A stretch of DNA of 6,136 nt from an uncultured Mesorhizobium sp. (GTDB taxonomy: Bacteria > Pseudomonadota > Alphaproteobacteria > Rhizobiales > Rhizobiaceae). The DNA lies in assembly GCA_950071955.1 (NCBI GenBank), contig CATMOC010000248.1:1-6136 (forward strand), written 5' to 3'. The notes beneath the pieces were generated by a model, which saw nothing but the letters and a program-made list of their open reading frames with translations, made no database searches and was not told the origin of the DNA. Positions 5,283 through 6,136 of the stretch are shown here, in pieces (position 1 is the stretch's first letter; each line of letters starts with the position of its first letter). Made by a program: the position numbers and the translations under genes.

Positions 5283-5825
5283 TCAACCGTGGCGCAGCGC
5301 CGTCAGCAGCGGCCCGGCACCGCCCCATACCGGATCGCTTTCGGGTACGGGAACGCCTGCGATCTGCCGCAGCTTGGCGTCGTCGTAACCCTCTTCGGCG
5401 CGGATCACCGAATAGTCCTCCTGTCCGGGTGGGTAGGCGCCGCAGATGGCGAAATCGCCGCTCGCGGAAAGCTGACAGTGCCCGAAGCCCGGCGGTAGGA
5501 TGGCGACGTCGCCCGCCGCCACTTCGACTTCCTCCCCTTGCGGGCCGCCCAGTATCAGCCGCGCCGAACCGCGTGCCACGGCAAGCGCCTCGAAGCAGTC
5601 GGGGTGGAAGTGATGGTAGTCGAAGACGCGCCATGTCCACGTGCCGCCCCAGCCGTTTCCTTCCATCAGGCTGCGGACGGCCGCATCGTCCTTCGCGCCG
5701 CCGAGCGCGTTCCTGGCGAGCACGACGGGGAAGCGGTCGTTGTTGGGGATGGTGTCGCCGCGCGGGTAGGAGAGGCGGCGGATGGAGATGGTTTCGGCGG
5801 GGGCGGGGGTCTGTTTGTCCGGCAC
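5283..5825 (-). CDS. YjlB-like cupin domain protein
   Basis: The 180-residue product carries one cupin barrel. Cupin motif 1 fits YHHFHPDCFEALAVARG (residues 70-86), with likely metal ligands H72, H74 and E79. Cupin motif 2 fits GDVAILPPGFGH (105-116), with H116 as fourth ligand. The GAYPPGQEDY block (129-138) and overall layout resemble the YjlB group, whose biochemical role is not established. It is probably a cytosolic metal-binding enzyme or sugar-binding protein. The start is a GTG at 5825, chosen because GGAG sits 7 nt upstream; nearby upstream ATGs are out of frame. It lies 59 bp upstream of the HAD gene on the same strand, so read-through into the glucosylglycerate operon is possible, but the intervening palindrome suggests separate control. 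A functional link to its neighbours is not evident. Confidence 0.75.
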   Translation of the reverse strand: MPDKQTPAPAETISIRRLSYPRGDTIPNNDRFPVVLARNALGGAKDDAAVRSLMEGNGWGGTWTWRVFDYHHFHPDCFEALAVARGSARLILGGPQGEEVEVAAGDVAILPPGFGHCQLSASGDFAICGAYPPGQEDYSVIRAEEGYDDAKLRQIAGVPVPESDPVWGGAGPLLTALRHG

Positions 5826-5832
5826 GCGTCAT

Positions 5833-5836
5833 CTCC
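5833..5836 (-). promoter_or_regulatory. Ribosome binding site deciding the cupin GTG start
   Basis: GGAG on the - strand lies 7 nt before the GTG at 5825. The overlapping ATG codons at 5838 and 5832 are in another frame, so this site favours the GTG. Confidence 0.5.
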
Positions 5837-5901
5837 ATCCTGCTTTCTTGCGCACCAAAGGTTGAAGGGGCCCGTGGGTTGCGGCGAAGTCAGGCCAATT
5901 T

Positions 5902-6135
5902 TCAACCGCGCCCGAATCCCCCCGCCGTCGGGGTCGTCACGATGACCGCCTCGCCTGCCTCGATGACGGTCTGATCGCAGGCCTTCAGCGTCTCCACCGT
6001 GCCGTCCTTGCGCCTCACCTCGGTCTTCCCGACCTCGCCGTCGCTGCCTCCATCGAGCCCGCGCGGGGGGTGGCCGCGGTGGGAGGAGAGGATGGCGCAT
6101 TCCATGGTTTCCAGGAAGCGGATGGTGCGGCGGGG
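5902..6135 (-). CDS. C-terminal end of a hydantoinase B / 5-oxoprolinase-type protein (partial)
   Basis: The frame enters from the right edge and ends at a TGA at 5904-5902, giving 77 C-terminal residues. The pattern RRTIRFLETMECAILSSHR, then PPRGLDGGSDGEVGKTEV, then VIVTTPTAGGFGRG is the characteristic end of the HyuB/N-methylhydantoinase B domain family, with the terminal Gly-rich TPTAGGFG block. These ATP-dependent enzymes open hydantoin or 5-oxoproline rings, usually with a HyuA partner subunit or as a fusion. Most of the gene, including any HyuA part, is outside the window, so subunit type and substrate cannot be decided. Its C-terminus looks complete. A 76 bp gap separates it from the cupin gene, in which I see no clear terminator or promoter. 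Confidence 0.8.
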   Translation of the reverse strand, partial: PRRTIRFLETMECAILSSHRGHPPRGLDGGSDGEVGKTEVRRKDGTVETLKACDQTVIEAGEAVIVTTPTAGGFGRG

Positions 6136-6136
6136 G

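Noticed and set aside
5233..5838. Alternative - strand frame over the cupin gene starting at an ATG at 5838
   Set aside because: It is Arg-rich and featureless, whereas the GTG-started frame in the same place has both cupin motifs and a well-spaced ribosome site.

Overview
The window is high-GC DNA with short intergenic gaps. Codon use and protein types point to an alphaproteobacterium, most likely a Rhizobiales/Phyllobacteriaceae-like organism. This is inferred from the style of the proteins, not from a phylogenetic marker.

Layout, left to right. Bases 1 to about 420 look like a scar. A hydrophobic fragment on the + strand (possibly a YeiH-type membrane protein) abuts the first 56 codons of a CbbY-like HAD phosphatase gene on the - strand. 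That is followed by about 160 bp of unassigned sequence that joins the end of a DUF3419 (BtaA-like) gene missing its usual C-terminal part. The DUF3419 gene (- strand) is divergent, across a 134 bp gap, from a GH13_18 sucrose-phosphorylase-family enzyme (+ strand), best read as a glucosylglycerate phosphorylase. Ending 2 bp away and facing it is a two-gene - strand operon: an MpgP-type HAD phosphatase followed, with an ATGA overlap, by a GpgS-like retaining glycosyltransferase. Upstream of that operon, on the same strand, are a YjlB-like cupin gene and the C-terminal end of a hydantoinase B/oxoprolinase-type gene cut by the right edge.

The core (1410-5223) is a compact glucosylglycerate (GGA) module. 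The glycosyltransferase would make glucosyl-3-phosphoglycerate from NDP-glucose and 3-phosphoglycerate. The HAD enzyme would remove the phosphate to give the compatible solute GGA. The phosphorylase would split GGA with phosphate to glucose-1-phosphate and glycerate, or run in reverse. Synthesis and recycling are thus encoded tail-to-tail.

The most notable observation is regulatory. A near-identical 17 bp element, CATGTTGCANTGCRAYA, lies just upstream of both the phosphorylase start (1378-1394) and the phosphatase-glycosyltransferase operon start (5244-5260). The second copy contains a perfect 15 bp palindrome. This suggests one regulator controls both arms. The core resembles the TGC-rich inverted repeats I recall for PhaR/AniA-type carbon-storage regulators, which would tie GGA turnover to carbon-reserve status.
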